From NCBI RefSeq assembly GCF_900091605.1, contig NZ_FMCQ01000004.1, forward strand, positions 637,684 through 701,683: 64,000 nucleotides of DNA. Direction: 5' to 3'. The position numbers and the translations under genes are program-made. Below the pieces are notes generated by a model. It was given only the letters and a program-made list of their open reading frames with translations, had not been told where the DNA came from and made no database searches. Within the stretch, counting starts at the first letter, position 1, and every line of letters begins with the position of its first letter. Below are positions 1 to 8,367 of this stretch, piece after piece. This DNA is from Micromonospora tulbaghiae (GTDB lineage Bacteria; Actinomycetota; Actinomycetes; Mycobacteriales; Micromonosporaceae).

Positions 1-1
1 C

Positions 2-466
2 TTCGAGAGCAGCTACGAGCAGTGGCGGGCGCGGTGGCGGGAGGTGCTGGACACCAACCTCGTCGGCGCCGCGAACGCCGCCTGGTGCGCCGCGCAGCAC
101 ATGCGCGAACGCGGGGGCCGGATCGTGAACGTCTCGTCCCGGGGCGCGTTCCGGGGCGAGCCGGCCAACCCGGCGTACGGGGCCAGCAAGGCCGGGATGA
201 ACGCGATGGCCCAGTCGCTCGCGGTGGCGCTGGCGCCGTACGGCATCGGGGTGGCCTGCGTGGCGCCCGGCTTCGTCGAGACCGACATGACGAACGAGCA
301 CCTGAAGAGCGAGCGGGGCGAGGCGGTACGCGCCCAGTCCCCGTTCCACCGGGTGGCCCGGCCGGAGGAGATCGCCGCGGCGGTGCACTGGCTGGCGAGC
401 CCCGAGGCCGAGTGGGCGTCAGGCACCATCATCGACCTGAACGGCGCCTCCTACCTCCGCTCCTGA
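2..466 (+). CDS. Short-chain dehydrogenase/reductase, C-terminal part (5' end outside window)
   Basis: The window opens inside this gene, so the N-terminal Rossmann cofactor motif is not seen. The remaining 154 codons carry the second half of a classical SDR: the NVSS strand with the catalytic Ser, the Tyr-x3-Lys pair in YGASK (176-190), the substrate loop APGFVETDM, and the C-terminal WASGTIIDLNG strand that closes these NAD(P)-dependent oxidoreductases. Substrate cannot be told from this fragment; the family includes FabG-like ketoreductases and many catabolic dehydrogenases. It converges on rsmE across a gap holding a palindrome (485-551). The reading frame is intact up to TGA at 464-466. 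Confidence 0.9.
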   Translation, partial: FESSYEQWRARWREVLDTNLVGAANAAWCAAQHMRERGGRIVNVSSRGAFRGEPANPAYGASKAGMNAMAQSLAVALAPYGIGVACVAPGFVETDMTNEHLKSERGEAVRAQSPFHRVARPEEIAAAVHWLASPEAEWASGTIIDLNGASYLRS

Positions 467-484
467 CCCGCGCCCCGGCTCCGC

Positions 485-551
485 GATCTTGCAGTTTTGG
501 CCCTGGCAAACCGCGCTGAAGGGACATGGCGAGGGCCGTAACTGCAAGATC
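485..551. repeat. Intergenic palindrome A, GATC-bounded, 67 nt
   Basis: Perfect 13-bp inverted arms (CGATCTTGCAGTT at 484-496, AACTGCAAGATCG at 540-552) enclose about 43 nt between two convergent genes. It belongs by form to the same class as the palindromes at 16165, 43778, 49530 and 55896: arms start with GATC and carry (A/C)(A/G)GTT or a similar core. There is no T-run, so a terminator role is possible but not obvious. Confidence 0.7.
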
Positions 552-621
552 GGCGCGCAGGGCGGGGCGCGCAGGGCGGGGCGCGCGCGGGCGCGGCGGG
601 CAAGACCGCGGGGCGGGCGGG

Positions 622-1356
622 TTACCAGTGGGTCAGGCGGGTGGCCAGGACTGTCAGGGCTGCCACGCCTGCTGTCGACGTGCGCAGGACCGTCGGGCCC
701 AGGCGGACCGTGCGGGCGCCTGCTTCGGCGAACGCGGCCAGCTCGTGGTCGGCGATGCCGCCCTCCGGGCCGACCACCAGCACGATCTCGCCGGCCGCCG
801 GCAGGTCGACGGTGGTCAGCCGGTCCTGTGCGCCCTCGTGCAGCACGAACGCTCCGGCCGCGCCGGCGATCCGGCGGGCCACCGAGGCGGTGGACTCGTC
901 CGGCGCGCCGGCCACCACCGGAAGCCACGGGCGGCGGGCCTGCTTGGCCGCCTCCCGGGCGGTGGCCACCCACTTCTGCCGGGCCCGTTCGCCCCGTTCG
1001 CCGCGCCACTGCGCCACCGAGCGGGACGCCGCCCAGGGCACGATCTCGTCCACCCCGACCTCGGTCATCGCCTGCACGGCGAGTTCACCCCGGTCGCCCT
1101 TGGCGATGCCCTGCACCACGACCAGCCGGGGCACCGGCGCGTCCGCGTACCCCCGGCTGGTGACCCGCAGGTCGAGCGTGCCGCGGCCGACGGCGGTGAC
1201 CACCGCGGCGGCGGTGCCGCCCCGGCCGTCGGCGAGCACCAGTTCCTCGCCGACGCGCAGCCGCTGCACGGTGGCCGCGTGGTGGCCCTCCGGGCCGTCC
1301 AGCGTCAGCGTGTCACCTGTCGGCAGCGCCTCGACCAGGAACAGCGGCGCGGACAC
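622..1356 (-). CDS. rsmE: 16S rRNA (uracil(1498)-N(3))-methyltransferase RsmE
   Basis: 244 residues, the usual RsmE length. The enzyme methylates N3 of U1498 in helix 44 of 16S rRNA in the assembled 30S subunit, using S-adenosylmethionine. Seen here: an N-terminal PUA-like segment (about 1-70), then a SPOUT methyltransferase domain with IAKGDRGE and MTEVGVDEIVPW, the knot motif VGPEGGI (about 190), and the C-terminal RLGPTVLRTSTA, which matches the family signature RLG-x-ILR-x-ETA. It starts with GTG just after the dnaJ stop codon, so it is the last gene of the hrcA-dnaJ-rsmE operon, a common actinobacterial order. Confidence 0.96.
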   Translation of the reverse strand: MSAPLFLVEALPTGDTLTLDGPEGHHAATVQRLRVGEELVLADGRGGTAAAVVTAVGRGTLDLRVTSRGYADAPVPRLVVVQGIAKGDRGELAVQAMTEVGVDEIVPWAASRSVAQWRGERGERARQKWVATAREAAKQARRPWLPVVAGAPDESTASVARRIAGAAGAFVLHEGAQDRLTTVDLPAAGEIVLVVGPEGGIADHELAAFAEAGARTVRLGPTVLRTSTAGVAALTVLATRLTHW

Positions 1357-1357
1357 C

Positions 1358-2503
1358 TCAGGCGTGCCCGTTGAAGGCGTCGCGCATCCGGGAGAAGAAA
1401 CCGCCCTGCTTGGTCAGCTCGGCGACCTCCTCGCCGCGTGTCTTGGCGAAGTCGCGCAGCATCCGCTCCTGGTCGGCGTCCAGCTTGGTCGGGGTACGCA
1501 CGTCCAGGTGCACGTAGAGGTCACCCCGGCCGGTGCCGCGCAGGTGCGGTACGCCCCGGGCGCGCAGCCGCAGCGTGCTGCCGGGCTGGGTGCCGGGCTT
1601 GACGTCGACCGTCTCCTCGCTGTCCAGCGTCTTGATGGTCAGCCGGGTGCCGAGCGCGGCGGCGGTCATCGGCACTGTGACACGGCAGTGCAGGTCGTCG
1701 CCCTTGCGGGAGTAGACGTCGTGCGGCCGTTCGTGGATCTCGACGTACAGGTCGCCGGCGGTGCCGCCGCCCGGGCCGACCTCGCCCTGCTGGGCCAGGC
1801 GGATCCGCATGCCGTCCTCGACCCCGGCCGGGATCTTGACGGTCAGCGAGCGCCGGGTGCGCACCCGGCCGTCACCGGCGCAGGTCGGGCAGGGGTGCGG
1901 GATGGTGGTGCCGTAGCCCTGGCAGACGGTGCACGGCCGGGCGGAGACCACCTGACCGAGGAAGGTCCGCTGCACCGACTGCACCTCGCCCCGGCCGCCG
2001 CACGCCTCGCAGGTGGCCAGGTGGGTGCCGGCGGCGGTGCCGGCGCCGGAGCAGGTGGTGCAGAGCACTGCGGTGTCGACGGTGATCGGCGCCTCGACGC
2101 CGAACGCGGTCTCGTTGAGGTCCAGTTCCAGGCGCAGGATCGCGTCCGCACCGGGGCGGGTACGCGGACGCGGGCCCCGGCTGCCGCCCGCGGCGCCGCC
2201 GAAGAACGCGTCCATGATGTCCTGGAAGCCGACGAACGGACCGGCGCCGCCCGGGCCGCCGGGACCGCCCATGCCACCGCCGCCCGGAGCGAGCGGGTCG
2301 CCGCCCAGGTCGACGATCTGCCGCTTCCGGTCGTCCGAGAGGACCTCGTACGCGGCGTTGATGTCCTTGAACTTCTCCTGGGCCTCCGGGTCCGGATTGA
2401 CGTCCGGGTGGAACTGCCGCGCCAGCTTGCGGTAGGCGCGCTTGATCTCGTCGTCGGAGGCGTCCCGGCTCACGCCGAGAATGCCGTAGTAGTCCCTGGC
2501 CAC
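1358..2503 (-). CDS. dnaJ: Chaperone DnaJ (type I J-protein, HrcA-regulated copy)
   Basis: 381 residues. Cofactor of the Hsp70 chaperone DnaK. Order of parts: J-domain with the HPD tripeptide at residues 32-34, a long Gly-rich linker, a zinc-binding domain with four repeats ([32 protein letters not shown]), then the two substrate-binding beta domains. I place the start at the GTG at 2503 ([11 protein letters not shown]) because GAGGA lies 11 nt upstream; an in-frame ATG at 2521 would add six residues without homologous character and has no good ribosome-binding site. It follows hrcA, not dnaK-grpE, so it is the second actinobacterial DnaJ (DnaJ2 type). Confidence 0.95.
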   Translation of the reverse strand: MARDYYGILGVSRDASDDEIKRAYRKLARQFHPDVNPDPEAQEKFKDINAAYEVLSDDRKRQIVDLGGDPLAPGGGGMGGPGGPGGAGPFVGFQDIMDAFFGGAAGGSRGPRPRTRPGADAILRLELDLNETAFGVEAPITVDTAVLCTTCSGAGTAAGTHLATCEACGGRGEVQSVQRTFLGQVVSARPCTVCQGYGTTIPHPCPTCAGDGRVRTRRSLTVKIPAGVEDGMRIRLAQQGEVGPGGGTAGDLYVEIHERPHDVYSRKGDDLHCRVTVPMTAAALGTRLTIKTLDSEETVDVKPGTQPGSTLRLRARGVPHLRGTGRGDLYVHLDVRTPTKLDADQERMLRDFAKTRGEEVAELTKQGGFFSRMRDAFNGHA

Positions 2504-2576
2504 TGCGTTAGGTGTCCTCATGTTCGTCTCGCGTCGCTCCGGTCGTCGGCCGGAACCGGCCGTCGGCCCTGACTGG

Positions 2577-3599
2577 TCAGTTCTGGGCCAGCAGTTCGCC
2601 CACGTAGCGTGCCACGGCCCTCACCATGGCGATATTGCCGGGGTAGTCCATCCGGGTCGGCCCGAGCACGCCGAGCCCGCCGACGATCGTGCTGCCCGGT
2701 CCGTAGCCGGTGCTGACCACCGAGGCGGCCCGCAGGTTGTCGAACTCGTTCTCGTCGCCGATGAGCACCCGGGTGGTGCTCGGCTCGGTCTCGCCGATCA
2801 GCTTGAGCAGCACGACCTCTTCTTCGAGCGCCTCCAGGATGGGCCGCAGCGAACCCTGGAAGTCGAGCAGGCCACCCCGGGTGAGGTTGGCCTGCCCGGC
2901 CAGCGCGAGCCGCTCCTCGTGCCGTTCCACGAGCGTCTCCAGCAGCACGGTGGAGAGCGTGGTCATGGCCGGGCGCAGATGCGGCGCGGACTCCTCGACG
3001 AGCGCCTGCACCAGCGGCGGCGTCTCGGCGAGCTGGCTGCCGACGAGCTTCTCGTTCACCAGCCGGCGCAGGTCGGTCACGTCGTCGGCGGGCACCGGGG
3101 CGGGCAGCTCGACCAGCCGCTGCTCGACCCGGCCGGTGTCGGCGATCATGACGACCATCAGCCGGGTGGTGGAGATCGGCACCAGCTCCAGGTGGCGCAC
3201 CTTGGACCGGGCCAGGCTCGGGTACTGCACCACGGCGACCTGCCGGGTGAGCTGGGCGAGCAGCCGGACGGTGCGGTGCACCACGTCGTCCAGGTCGACG
3301 GCGCCGACCAGGAAGCGCTCGATCGCCCGGCGCTCGGCCGGGCTGAGCGGCTTGACCCGGGAGAGCCGGTCGACGAAGAGACGGTAGCCGCGGTCGGTGG
3401 GCACCCGGCCGGCGCTGGTGTGCGGCTGCCGGATGTAGCCCTCCTCCTCCAGCACCGCCATGTCGTTGCGCACCGTGGCCGGCGAGACGCCGAGCTGGTG
3501 CCGCTCGACCAGGGCCTTGCTGCCGACCGGCTCCTGCGTGGCGACGTAGTCCTCGACGATCGCGCGCAGCACGGCGAGTTTGCGGTCGTCGAGACCCAT
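2577..3599 (-). CDS. hrcA: Heat-inducible transcriptional repressor HrcA
   Basis: 340 residues, family length. HrcA binds CIRCE operators and represses chaperone genes; its folding depends on GroEL, which couples repression to protein damage. An N-terminal winged helix-turn-helix (about 10-75, with EPVGSKAL and SPATVRNDM) is followed by the GAF-like and dimerization segments. Translation starts at ATG 3599, preceded by a clean AGGAGG (start confirmed by the helix beginning [19 protein letters not shown]). The open frame continues upstream to 3749 but that part lacks family character and covers the operator. A CIRCE element at 3654-3680 means autoregulation, with dnaJ and rsmE downstream in the same operon. 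Confidence 0.97.
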   Translation of the reverse strand: MGLDDRKLAVLRAIVEDYVATQEPVGSKALVERHQLGVSPATVRNDMAVLEEEGYIRQPHTSAGRVPTDRGYRLFVDRLSRVKPLSPAERRAIERFLVGAVDLDDVVHRTVRLLAQLTRQVAVVQYPSLARSKVRHLELVPISTTRLMVVMIADTGRVEQRLVELPAPVPADDVTDLRRLVNEKLVGSQLAETPPLVQALVEESAPHLRPAMTTLSTVLLETLVERHEERLALAGQANLTRGGLLDFQGSLRPILEALEEEVVLLKLIGETEPSTTRVLIGDENEFDNLRAASVVSTGYGPGSTIVGGLGVLGPTRMDYPGNIAMVRAVARYVGELLAQN

Positions 3600-3653
3600 T
3601 CCCCACCTCCTGACGCACCTCGGTCGGGCCGTCGCGCGGCATCCGCCGTGCGG

Positions 3654-3680
3654 CTGGCACTCGACTGTAGCGAGTGCCAG
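3654..3680 (-). promoter_or_regulatory. CIRCE operator (HrcA binding site)
   Basis: CTGGCACTC, nine bases, GAGTGCCAG: a perfect inverted repeat with the 9-bp spacer that defines CIRCE (consensus TTAGCACTC-N9-GAGTGCTAA). It lies 55 nt upstream of the hrcA start, so HrcA should repress hrcA-dnaJ-rsmE. Confidence 0.96.
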
Positions 3681-3818
3681 TCTACGTCGGCACCCCCGCC
3701 GACGCGATGATCGGCTGACGGACCTGCGGTGCGGCCCGCCCCACAGCACGGCCCACCAGGGCCGAACAGCCGGTCATCGTCGGTCTGTGTCGCTCTGGTG
3801 CCGGTTGACGGCTGCCCC

Positions 3819-3824
3819 TACCGT
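3819..3824 (+). promoter_or_regulatory. Candidate -10 element, leaderless
   Basis: TACCGT lies 7 nt before the ATG at 3832. This spacing would put the transcript start on the A of the start codon. No Shine-Dalgarno sequence precedes that ATG. Confidence 0.5.
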
Positions 3825-3831
3825 GGCGACC

Positions 3832-4479
3832 ATGACTGAACCTCCTCGCCCGCCCGGGGCAGGGGACTCCGGCCCCCAGCCCGACCCGTCGGCGCCCTAC
3901 GGCTCGCCGGCCGGCGAACCGCCCACCGCTCCACTGTCCGGCGCGCCGGACGCGGGCGGCTATCCCCCGCCCGGTGACTATCCGCCCCCGGGTGGCTACC
4001 CGCCTCCGGGCGGTCAACCTCCGCCGGGCGGCTACCCGCCCCCTGGTGGTTACCCCCCGCCGGGCGGCACGCCGGGCTACGGCGCCGCCGGCTACCCGGC
4101 CGGTGGCGGATACGGCCCCGCGGCGTACGCCGACAACGACGAGAAGACCTGGGCGCTGGTGTCGCACTTCGGTGGCGCCGCAGGCGTCATCGTCGGTGGC
4201 GGTCTGCTCGGCTGGGTCGCCCCGCTGATCGCCATGATGACCCGCGGTCAGCAGTCGCCGACGGTCCGCGCCCACGCGGTCGCGGCGCTGAACTTCCAGA
4301 TCACCTGGACTATCGCCAGCGTGCTCGCCTGGGTGATCACGGTCATCACCTGCGGGATCCTGTTCTTCGTCCCGATGCTGGTCTGGCTGGTGCCGCTGAT
4401 CTTCGGGATCATCGGCGGGATCAAGGCCAACGAGGGTGTGCTCTACCGCTACCCGATGACCTACAACTTCATCAAGTGA
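3832..4479 (+). CDS. DUF4870-type membrane protein with GGYPPPG repeats
   Basis: 215 residues. The first ~95 residues are a proline/glycine-rich cytoplasmic tail with repeated GGYPPPG units (3955-4080). A compact hydrophobic domain follows (about 105-205) with three or four predicted membrane segments, including a long TWTIASVLAWVITVITCGIL helix and a FGIIGGIKANEG loop, which fit DUF4870 (TIC20-like small membrane proteins of unknown role). ATG 3832 was chosen because the repeats and the -10-like TACCGT seven bases upstream point to a leaderless message; the frame opens earlier but overlaps the hrcA promoter. It separates hrcA from hemW, which are neighbours in many actinobacteria. Confidence 0.85.
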   Translation: MTEPPRPPGAGDSGPQPDPSAPYGSPAGEPPTAPLSGAPDAGGYPPPGDYPPPGGYPPPGGQPPPGGYPPPGGYPPPGGTPGYGAAGYPAGGGYGPAAYADNDEKTWALVSHFGGAAGVIVGGGLLGWVAPLIAMMTRGQQSPTVRAHAVAALNFQITWTIASVLAWVITVITCGILFFVPMLVWLVPLIFGIIGGIKANEGVLYRYPMTYNFIK

Positions 4480-4484
4480 CACCG

Positions 4485-4512
4485 CCGGCCGGCCGAGGGG
4501 GCGGCCGGCCGG
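4485..4512. terminator. Bidirectional terminator hairpin
   Basis: An 11-bp perfect stem (CCGGCCGGCCG / CGGCCGGCCGG) with a 6-nt loop sits between the converging ends of the DUF4870 gene and hemW. Confidence 0.75.
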
Positions 4513-4518
4513 TGCCGG

Positions 4519-5742
4519 TCACGGCAGCAGGTCGCGTACCACCGCGTCGGCCAGCAGCCGGCCGCGCAGCGTCAGCACCACAAGCCCTCGCGCGTACGCC
4601 CCGTCGTCGAGCAACCCGGCGTCCCGGGCCCGCTCGGCGCCCGCCCGTCCGGCGGAGTCCAGCACGTCCAGCGGCAGACCGGAGGCGAGCCGCACCCGCA
4701 GCATCACGTCCTCCATGTGCTGCTCGTCAGCGGTGAGCTGTTCCCGGGCCAGCGCGGGCGAGGCGCCCTCGGCCAGCCGCGCCGCGTACGCGCTCGGGTG
4801 CTTGACGTTCCACCAGCGCACGCCGCCGACGTGGCTGTGCGCCCCCGGGCCCAGGCCCCACCAGTCGGCGCCGGTCCAGTAGAGCAGGTTGTGCCGGCAC
4901 CGGGCCGCCGCCGAGCGGGCCCAGTTCGACACCTCGTACCAGGAGAATCCGGCCTCGCCGAGCGCGGCCTCCGCGGCCAGGTAGCGGTCCGCCGCCACGT
5001 CGTCGGAGGGGTACGGCAGCTCGCCCCGGCGCATCCGCGCGGCCAGCCGGGTGCCGTCCTCCACGATCAGGGCGTACGCGCTGACGTGATCCACGCCCGC
5101 GTCGACCACCTGGGCCAGCGAGGCGGCGAAGTCCTCGGCCGTCTCGCCCGGCGTGCCGTAGATCAGGTCCAGGTTCACGTGCTCGAACCCGGCGTCGCGC
5201 GCCTCCAGCGCGGCGGCGGTGGCCCGGCCCGCGCTGTGCCGCCGGTCGAGCACCGCCAGCACGCCGGGTGCGGCGGACTGCATGCCCAGCGAGATCCGGG
5301 TGTACCCGGCCGCCCGCAGCGTCTTGAGCGACTCCGGGCCGACCGACTCGGGGTTGGCCTCGGTGGTCACCTCGGCGTCGGCGGCCAGCCCCCAGACGCG
5401 GTCGATGCCGTCGAGGATCCGGGCCAGGTCGTCGGACGGCAGCAGGGTGGGCGTGCCGCCGCCGACGAAGACGGTGTCGACCCGGGGCGGCGGCGAGTCG
5501 CCCAGCACCCGGGCGGCCAGCTCCAGCTCGGCCAGCACCGAGTCGGCGTACGTCTCCCGGCTCGCCCCGCCGCCCAGCTCCGACGCGGTGTACGTGTTGA
5601 AGTCGCAGTAGCCGCACCGGCTGGCGCAGAACGGGACGTGGACGTACACGCCGAAGCCGCGCGCGCCGACGGCGCGACGGGCGGTGGCGGGCAGCGATCC
5701 GTCACGCGGGACGGGTTCGCCTTCTGGAAGGACGCCGGGCAT
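4519..5742 (-). CDS. hemW: Radical SAM heme chaperone HemW (coproporphyrinogen oxidase-like)
   Basis: 407 residues. HemW binds heme and an Fe-S cluster and is thought to insert heme into respiratory proteins; it was formerly annotated as oxygen-independent coproporphyrinogen III oxidase (HemN). The N-terminal VYVHVPFCASRCGYCDFN holds the C-x3-C-x2-C cluster motif followed by F, as in HemW. GGGTPTLL and the SLGMQS segment complete the SAM barrel, and a HemN C-terminal domain follows. The ATG at 5742 gives a normal family length; the frame remains open far upstream through the opposite-strand gene, so that extension is not used. Only 19 bp separate it from the divergent echA start. Confidence 0.93.
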   Translation of the reverse strand: MPGVLPEGEPVPRDGSLPATARRAVGARGFGVYVHVPFCASRCGYCDFNTYTASELGGGASRETYADSVLAELELAARVLGDSPPPRVDTVFVGGGTPTLLPSDDLARILDGIDRVWGLAADAEVTTEANPESVGPESLKTLRAAGYTRISLGMQSAAPGVLAVLDRRHSAGRATAAALEARDAGFEHVNLDLIYGTPGETAEDFAASLAQVVDAGVDHVSAYALIVEDGTRLAARMRRGELPYPSDDVAADRYLAAEAALGEAGFSWYEVSNWARSAAARCRHNLLYWTGADWWGLGPGAHSHVGGVRWWNVKHPSAYAARLAEGASPALAREQLTADEQHMEDVMLRVRLASGLPLDVLDSAGRAGAERARDAGLLDDGAYARGLVVLTLRGRLLADAVVRDLLP

Positions 5743-5748
5743 GGCCAC

Positions 5749-5754
5749 TAGTGT
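5749..5754 (+). promoter_or_regulatory. Candidate -10 element of the divergent hemW/echA promoters
   Basis: TAGTGT lies 7 nt before the echA ATG (5762), consistent with a leaderless message. It sits in the near-palindrome CACTAGTG; on the minus strand CACACT ends 7 nt before the hemW ATG. The two promoters must overlap almost completely in this 19-bp gap. Confidence 0.5.
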
Positions 5755-5761
5755 GCCCGGC

Positions 5762-6547
5762 ATGACCTCTCCGGACGCTCTCGTGCGAGTCGCCACGGCC
5801 CGTGGGGTGACCACCCTCACCCTGGACAGCCCGCACAATCGCAACGCGCTCTCCACGCCCCTGATGACCCAGCTGCTGGCCGGGCTGGCCGACGCGGTCG
5901 CCGACGGCGCGGTACGCGCGATCGTGCTCGACCACACCGGCCCGGTCTTCTGCTCCGGCGCCGACCTGAAGGAGACAGCCGCCGCGTACGCCAGCGGCAC
6001 GGTGCCCGCCGGGATGCTCGGCGACGTGCTCGTCGCGGTACGGGAGTGCCCGAAGCCGGTGGTGGCGAAGGTGGCCGGGCCGGCCCGGGCCGGTGGGCTG
6101 GGCCTGATCGCCGCCGCCGACCTGGCGGTCTGCGCGCAGGAGGCGACGTTCGCGTTCACCGAGGTGCGGATCGGGGTGATCCCGGCGGTGATCTCGGCGA
6201 CCGTGCTGCCCCGGCTGGGTCAGCGGGCCGCCGCCGAGCTGTACCTGACCGGCGACACGTTCGACGGCCGCCGGGCCGCCGAGATCGGCCTGGTCACCGC
6301 CGCGGTGCCGGGCGACGAGCTCGACGCCGCCGTCGAGCGCTACTGCGCCTCGCTGGTCAAGGGCGCCCCCGGGGCGCTGGCCGGGGCGAAGGAGCTGCTG
6401 CGCCGGACCGCCGGGCCGGACCTGCGGGCCGAGATCGCCGAGTTGGCCGCGCTGTCGACCGGGTACTTCCTCTCCGACGAGGGGCGCGAGGGCGTGATGG
6501 CGTTCCGGGAGAAGCGACCCGCCGCCTGGGTGCCCGCCGAGGACTGA
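5762..6547 (+). CDS. Enoyl-CoA hydratase/isomerase family protein
   Basis: 261 residues, a single crotonase domain. Such enzymes add water across, or shift, the double bond of acyl-CoA thioesters through an oxyanion hole. Visible landmarks: HNRNALSTPL near the N-terminus, the CSGADLKE loop (first oxyanion strand), AGPARAGGLGLIAAADLAV (second oxyanion loop, with GGLGL), and TEVRIGVIPA, which keeps one of the two catalytic acids; the first is replaced by a small residue near GGLG. It could therefore act as a hydratase with altered chemistry or as an isomerase or methylglutaconyl-type enzyme. ATG 5762 follows a -10-like TAGTGT by 7 nt and has no ribosome-binding site. Confidence 0.88.
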   Translation: MTSPDALVRVATARGVTTLTLDSPHNRNALSTPLMTQLLAGLADAVADGAVRAIVLDHTGPVFCSGADLKETAAAYASGTVPAGMLGDVLVAVRECPKPVVAKVAGPARAGGLGLIAAADLAVCAQEATFAFTEVRIGVIPAVISATVLPRLGQRAAAELYLTGDTFDGRRAAEIGLVTAAVPGDELDAAVERYCASLVKGAPGALAGAKELLRRTAGPDLRAEIAELAALSTGYFLSDEGREGVMAFREKRPAAWVPAED

Positions 6548-6553
6548 GGTGCG

Positions 6554-6598
6554 CGGCGGGCCCTGCGTGAGCCACTCCGGCCGACGTGGGGCCCGCCG
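6554..6598 (+). terminator. Hairpin after the enoyl-CoA hydratase gene
   Basis: A 10-bp stem (CGGCGGGCCC / GGGCCCGCCG) with a 25-nt loop follows the stop codon by 7 nt. G+C-rich hairpins without a T-run are the common actinobacterial form. Confidence 0.5.
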
Positions 6599-6664
6599 GT
6601 CGGCCGAGAGCCGCCGTGGCGGGTGGGACGTACGCTTGTCGGACTGTCGGGACAGGGGGTGCGG

Positions 6665-7519
6665 GTGCGGACGCGAGCGGCGATCGTGGCATCCGGGGTG
6701 GCGGTGTGCGTGCTGGCACTGCTCGCGGTCTACGTCGTGACCAAGCAGTTCGGCGAGCACCTGCGGCTGCCGCTGGCCAGCCGGACCTGCACCGTGAAGG
6801 CGGACGGCGAGGTGGTGCTCGGCGCCGACCAGATGGCGAACGCGGCCACCATCGCGGCCATCGGGATGCAGCGCCGGATGCCCGAGCGGGCGGTGGTGGT
6901 GGCGCTGGCGACCGCGTACCAGGAGTCGCACCTGCGCAACATCGCCCACGGTGACCGCGACTCGCTCGGCCTGTTCCAGCAGCGCCCGAGCCAGGGCTGG
7001 GGCACCCCGGAGGAGATCCAGGATCCGCGGTACGCGGCGAACAAGTTCTACGCCGCGCTGAAGAAGGTCAAGGGCTGGGAGCGGATGCGGATCACCGACG
7101 CCGCCCAGCGGGTGCAGCGGTCGGCGTTCCCCGAGGCGTACCAGAAGTGGGCGGACGAGTCGGAGGTCCTCACCCGCGCGCTGCTCGGCCACGCGACCGG
7201 CGCGGTGGCCTGCACCGTCTCCTCGCCGCCGACGATGCGCGGCCCGGCCGCCGCCAGCGCGGTGCTGGAGAGCCTGTCGCTGGACTGGGGGCTGCCCCGG
7301 CTGGCCACGGCGACCGATTTGACCGCGCTCACCGTGCCGGCCGGTGACGACCGCAACGGCTGGCGGTACGCGCACTGGCTGGTCTCGCACGCCGACGACC
7401 ACGGCGTGAAGAAGGTCCGCTTCGGCAACCTGGAGTGGACCGCCGAGCAGGGCTCCTGGGCCCGGGTGAAGGGCGACCCGGCCTCCGAGGTGCGCGCCGA
7501 GGTGTTCGCCGCGGCCTGA
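6665..7519 (+). CDS. Membrane-anchored, lysozyme-fold-like conserved protein
   Basis: 284 residues. An N-terminal membrane anchor (about 5-28, VASGVAVCVLALLAVYVV) is followed by an extracytoplasmic domain. The segment ATAYQESHLRN...DSLGLFQQRPSQGWG resembles the catalytic Glu and GLFQ/SxGLxQ motifs of lytic transglycosylase/goose-type lysozyme folds, so cell-wall cleavage is possible, but the family is usually annotated hypothetical. Two cysteines (SRTC near 53 and VACT near 180) could form a disulfide. GTG 6665 was chosen because AGGGGG lies 5 nt upstream; GTG at 6623 or 6659 are alternatives. Function is inferred from fold-like motifs only. Confidence 0.75.
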   Translation: MRTRAAIVASGVAVCVLALLAVYVVTKQFGEHLRLPLASRTCTVKADGEVVLGADQMANAATIAAIGMQRRMPERAVVVALATAYQESHLRNIAHGDRDSLGLFQQRPSQGWGTPEEIQDPRYAANKFYAALKKVKGWERMRITDAAQRVQRSAFPEAYQKWADESEVLTRALLGHATGAVACTVSSPPTMRGPAAASAVLESLSLDWGLPRLATATDLTALTVPAGDDRNGWRYAHWLVSHADDHGVKKVRFGNLEWTAEQGSWARVKGDPASEVRAEVFAAA

Positions 7520-7533
7520 CCGGCGCCGCCGGG

Positions 7534-8367
7534 TCAGCCCTTGACCGCTCCGGCGACCAGGCCGGAGACCATCCGGCGCTGCACCAGCAGGAAGAAGACG
7601 ATCACCGGCAGGGTGAACAGCGTGGACGCGGCCATCACCGACCCCCAGGCGGTGTCGTCCCGGCCGAAGAAGAACGTCATCGCGACCGGCAGCGTGTATT
7701 TCTGCTGGTCGTTGATGAAGGTCAGCGCGAAGATCAGCTCGTTCCACGCGGTGATGAACGAGAAGATGCTGGTGGCGACCAGGCCGGGCGCGACGAGCGG
7801 GAACAGCACCTTGCGGAACGTCTGGGCCCGGCTGGCGCCGTCGATGGCGGCGGCCTCCTCCAGTTCCTTGGGCACCGCCGCGACGAAGCCGCGCAGCATC
7901 CAGACCGCGAACGGCAGCGAGAAACCGAGGTACGTGAGGATCAGGCTGGGCAGCGTGTTGTAGAGGCCGAGTCGCTGGATCATCAGGAACAGCGGGATGA
8001 CCAGCGCCTCCAGCGGGATCATCTGCACCACCAGCAGCATGATCAGGAACGTGGTGCGCAGCTTGAACCGGAACCGGGCCACGGCGGTCGCGGCGAGCAG
8101 CGCGACCAGCCCGCTCAGCAGCACCGTCGCCAGCGCGACGAGCGCGCTGTTGAGGAAGAAGTCGGCGAACGTCACGCCCGGGATCAGGTTGCCGGTGAGG
8201 ATCTCCCGGTAGTGCTCCAGCGTCGGCTCCGCCGGCACCGGCCGGGGGGTGGACGAGAAGATCTCCCGGTTGGGCTTCAGCGAGGTCGCCACCATCCAGT
8301 AGACCGGGAACGCGGCGAAGAGCGCGACCAGCAGGCCCGCGCCGTTGAGGGCGACCTTCTTCATCAT
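7534..8367 (-). CDS. Carbohydrate ABC transporter permease, MalG/GanQ type
   Basis: 277 residues, about six membrane helices. Second inner-membrane subunit of a CUT1-type sugar importer. The cytoplasmic EAA loop that docks the ATPase is clear (EEAAAIDGASRAQTFRKVLF, then PLVAPG), and the N-terminal KKVALNGAGLLVALFAAFPVYWM is the usual first helix. The ATG at 8367 overlaps the stop of the preceding permease (ATGA), indicating translational coupling; a second ATG directly follows. Order binding protein-permease-permease is standard; no ATPase gene is nearby, so it probably shares a general MsiK-like ATPase. The substrate is unknown. Confidence 0.93.
   Translation of the reverse strand: MMKKVALNGAGLLVALFAAFPVYWMVATSLKPNREIFSSTPRPVPAEPTLEHYREILTGNLIPGVTFADFFLNSALVALATVLLSGLVALLAATAVARFRFKLRTTFLIMLLVVQMIPLEALVIPLFLMIQRLGLYNTLPSLILTYLGFSLPFAVWMLRGFVAAVPKELEEAAAIDGASRAQTFRKVLFPLVAPGLVATSIFSFITAWNELIFALTFINDQQKYTLPVAMTFFFGRDDTAWGSVMAASTLFTLPVIVFFLLVQRRMVSGLVAGAVKG

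Noticed and set aside
2504..2521. ATG start for dnaJ
   Set aside because: Adds six residues with no homologous character; the GTG at 2503 has GAGGA upstream and gives the usual [11 protein letters not shown] start.
641..2572. 643-residue open frame on the plus strand opposite rsmE-dnaJ
   Set aside because: Crosses both real genes on the other strand; the translation is compositional noise.
3805..3810. TTGACG as -35 element for the DUF4870 gene
   Set aside because: It is only 8 nt from the TACCGT hexamer, far too close for a normal promoter.
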